The notes beneath the pieces were generated by a model. The model made no database searches. It had not been told where the DNA came from and worked only from the letters and a program-made list of their open reading frames with translations. 34,070 nucleotides of DNA from Candidatus Limnocylindrales bacterium (lineage in GTDB: Bacteria > Desulfobacterota > Binatia > UBA1149 > CAITLU01), in assembly GCA_035571835.1 (NCBI GenBank), contig DATNBU010000005.1, positions 1 to 34,070 of the forward strand. Direction: 5' to 3'. Shown piece by piece: positions 32,742 to 34,070 of this stretch. The position numbers and the translations under genes were made by a program. Position 1 is the stretch's first letter. Every line of letters starts with the position of its first letter.

Positions 32742-33670
32742 GCCGGCGCGCGCGTCGTGAGGCAAGCCGCGCAGCCGCCGGAGCCATGCTGGCCGCGCCG
32801 GCACTGATGGTGATCGCGCTCTTCTTCTTCGTGCCGGTCGCCGCATCGCTCGTCCTCAGCGTGACCGACTTCGACCTCTATTCGATCGCCGACCTGTCGG
32901 TGCTTCGATTCGCCGGCCTCGCGAACTATTCCGCGATTCTCTCCGATCCCCAGTTCTGGCGGGCGATGCGCAATACGTTCTACTTCGTGCTGGTGGGCGG
33001 GCCGCTTTCGATCGCCGTGTCGCTCGCGGCCGCCCTGCTCGTCGATGCGCGCGCCGCGCGCTGGAAAGGGATCTTCCGGACGATCTTCTTCCTGCCGGTC
33101 ACGACGACCATCGTCGCGATCGCGGTGGTCTGGCGCTACCTCTACCACCCGCGCTACGGCCTGCTGAACCAGGCACTGCTCGCGATGGGCTTCGCACCGA
33201 TCGACTGGCTCGGCGATCCCGCATGGTCGATGCCGGCCATCATCCTGATGGCGGTCTGGAAGAACTTCGGGTTCAACATGATCATCCTGCTCGCCGGGCT
33301 GCAGAGCATTCCCGAGCGACTTTACGAGGCCGCGAGTCTCGACGGCGCGCGCGCGTGGAGACAGTTCCGCTCGATCACGCTGCCGCTGCTCGCGCCGACG
33401 CTCGGCTTCGTCACGCTGCTGACGGCGATCGGATATTTCCAGTTCTTCGCCGAGCCGTACGTGATGACGCAGGGAGGGCCGGCCGGCAGCACGCGCAGCG
33501 TCGTGCTGCTGATGTACGAGGAAGGTTTTCGCTGGTGGAATCTCGGGCGCGCGGCGGCCATCGCGTTCCTGCTGTTCATCGTGATCCTTGCAGCGACGGC
33601 GCTGCAGCTGCGGCTTGCACGCGCCGGGCTGAGCTCCGCGCCCGAGCCGGCGCGAAGGAACCCGGCATGA
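32738..33670 (+). CDS. ABC sugar importer permease (MalF/UgpA-like)
   Basis: A 310-residue inner-membrane permease with about six spans. The cytoplasmic EAA motif, which contacts the ATPase, is EAASLDGARAWRQFRSITLP (197-216). The N-terminal RRARREASRAAAGAMLAAPALMV and the periplasmic LFFFVPVAASLVLSVTDFD opening fit the first permease of carbohydrate importers. ATG 32738 overlaps the stop of the binding-protein gene as ATGA, and its own stop overlaps the next permease start, so all three are tightly coupled. The transported sugar is unknown. Confidence 0.9.
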   Translation: MSRRARREASRAAAGAMLAAPALMVIALFFFVPVAASLVLSVTDFDLYSIADLSVLRFAGLANYSAILSDPQFWRAMRNTFYFVLVGGPLSIAVSLAAALLVDARAARWKGIFRTIFFLPVTTTIVAIAVVWRYLYHPRYGLLNQALLAMGFAPIDWLGDPAWSMPAIILMAVWKNFGFNMIILLAGLQSIPERLYEAASLDGARAWRQFRSITLPLLAPTLGFVTLLTAIGYFQFFAEPYVMTQGGPAGSTRSVVLLMYEEGFRWWNLGRAAAIAFLLFIVILAATALQLRLARAGLSSAPEPARRNPA

Positions 33671-34070
33671 TGCCTGCGCGCGCGCGACGAATTGCCGGCG
33701 GCCTGGCCATACACCTGCTGCTCGTCGCAGCAGCCGTGCTCACGCTGTTCCCGCTGGTCTGGATGGTCGCGGCTTCGCTGATGCCGGCCGGCGAGGCGTC
33801 CTCGCTTCCGCCGCGCATCTTTCCGAGCACGCCGACGCTCGAGCATTACCGCATCCTTCTCGGCCGTCTCGACGTCGTGCGCTACCTCGGCGCGAGCGCG
33901 GCCGTCGCGCTCGGCGCGACGTTCTTCTCGGTCGTGCTGAACTCGATGGCCGGCTACGCGTTCGCGAAGCTGCGCTTCCCCGGACGCGAGCGCATCCGGC
34001 GCGTGCTGCTGGCGGCACTGGTGGTCCCCGGCCAGGTCGGAATGTTCCCGCTGTTCCTGCTGCTTCGCGA
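33667..34070 (+). CDS. ABC sugar importer permease (MalG/UgpE-like), 3' truncated by window
   Basis: The first 134 codons of a second permease; the reading frame runs past the window edge. It begins MMPARARRIAGGLAIHLLLV and has a first span followed by FPLVWMVAASLMPAGE and PRIFPSTPTLEHYRILL, the classic opening of MalG-type proteins. Next come VVLNSMAGYAFAKLRFPGRE, a conserved second/third span region, and VVPGQVGMFPLFLLLR. The first ATG overlaps the preceding stop. The EAA loop and probably an ATPase gene lie beyond the edge. Confidence 0.9.
   Translation, partial: MMPARARRIAGGLAIHLLLVAAAVLTLFPLVWMVAASLMPAGEASSLPPRIFPSTPTLEHYRILLGRLDVVRYLGASAAVALGATFFSVVLNSMAGYAFAKLRFPGRERIRRVLLAALVVPGQVGMFPLFLLLR

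Overview
The window is a GC-rich bacterial chromosomal segment in which almost every base is coding. The cell is probably Gram-negative: there is an outer-membrane beta-barrel protein, several lipoproteins with clear lipoboxes, and periplasmic-type enzymes. A Rieske oxygenase, amidohydrolase, acetoacetate-decarboxylase-like protein, SDR, Baeyer-Villiger-type monooxygenase and RND-type exporter lie close together. This suits an uncultivated, metabolically versatile aerobe of the old deltaproteobacterial or Binatota-like type, but the taxonomic guess is inference only. I saw no rRNA, tRNA, CRISPR array, intact insertion sequence or phage gene.

Layout. 1-3.2 kb: two overlapping lipoprotein genes (DUF2950, DUF3313), then three minus-strand genes (a Cys-rich secreted protein, a GFA-family protein, a secreted protein of unknown function). 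3.3-4.9 kb: a HAD phosphatase of the polynucleotide 3'-phosphatase type, a small beta-barrel with acidic Cys-containing loops, and a 47-residue membrane protein ending in a strong terminator. 5.0-9.1 kb (minus): arginine decarboxylase overlapping a membrane-anchored spermidine-synthase-like protein, a probable polyamine operon. 9.3-12.3 kb: a FAD-dependent dehydrogenase and a convergent GT-C glycosyltransferase. 12.4-17.2 kb (plus): a TetR regulator with a palindromic candidate operator, followed by Rieske oxygenase, amidohydrolase, decarboxylase-like protein and SDR. This looks like a regulated catabolic cluster for an unknown, possibly polycyclic or terpenoid, substrate. 17.3-23.5 kb (plus): a membrane-anchored protein of unknown function coupled to an RND/MMPL exporter, then a flavin monooxygenase coupled to an ion antiporter. 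23.6-27.3 kb (plus): class I fumarase, a lipoprotein MsrB-MsrA fusion and an AlkB-type dioxygenase. 27.4-29.3 kb (minus): a DUF488 protein and a GNAT acetyltransferase. 29.4-30.1 kb (plus): a two-gene toxin-antitoxin-like module behind a perfect palindrome. 30.2-31.2 kb (minus): a lipoprotein metallo-beta-lactamase-fold hydrolase. 31.3 kb to the end: a sugar-type ABC importer (binding lipoprotein, two permeases, the second cut by the window edge).

The most notable non-coding signal is a dispersed family of REP-like inverted repeats built on two related ends, CGGGGACAGAC and GGGGACAGGTAC. There are five copies: two short hairpins of the first type, two ~92-bp composite elements of the second type, and one minimal hairpin. 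Four of the five lie 1-15 nt after a stop codon, and one appears to act as an intrinsic terminator. No REP-associated transposase gene lies in the window.
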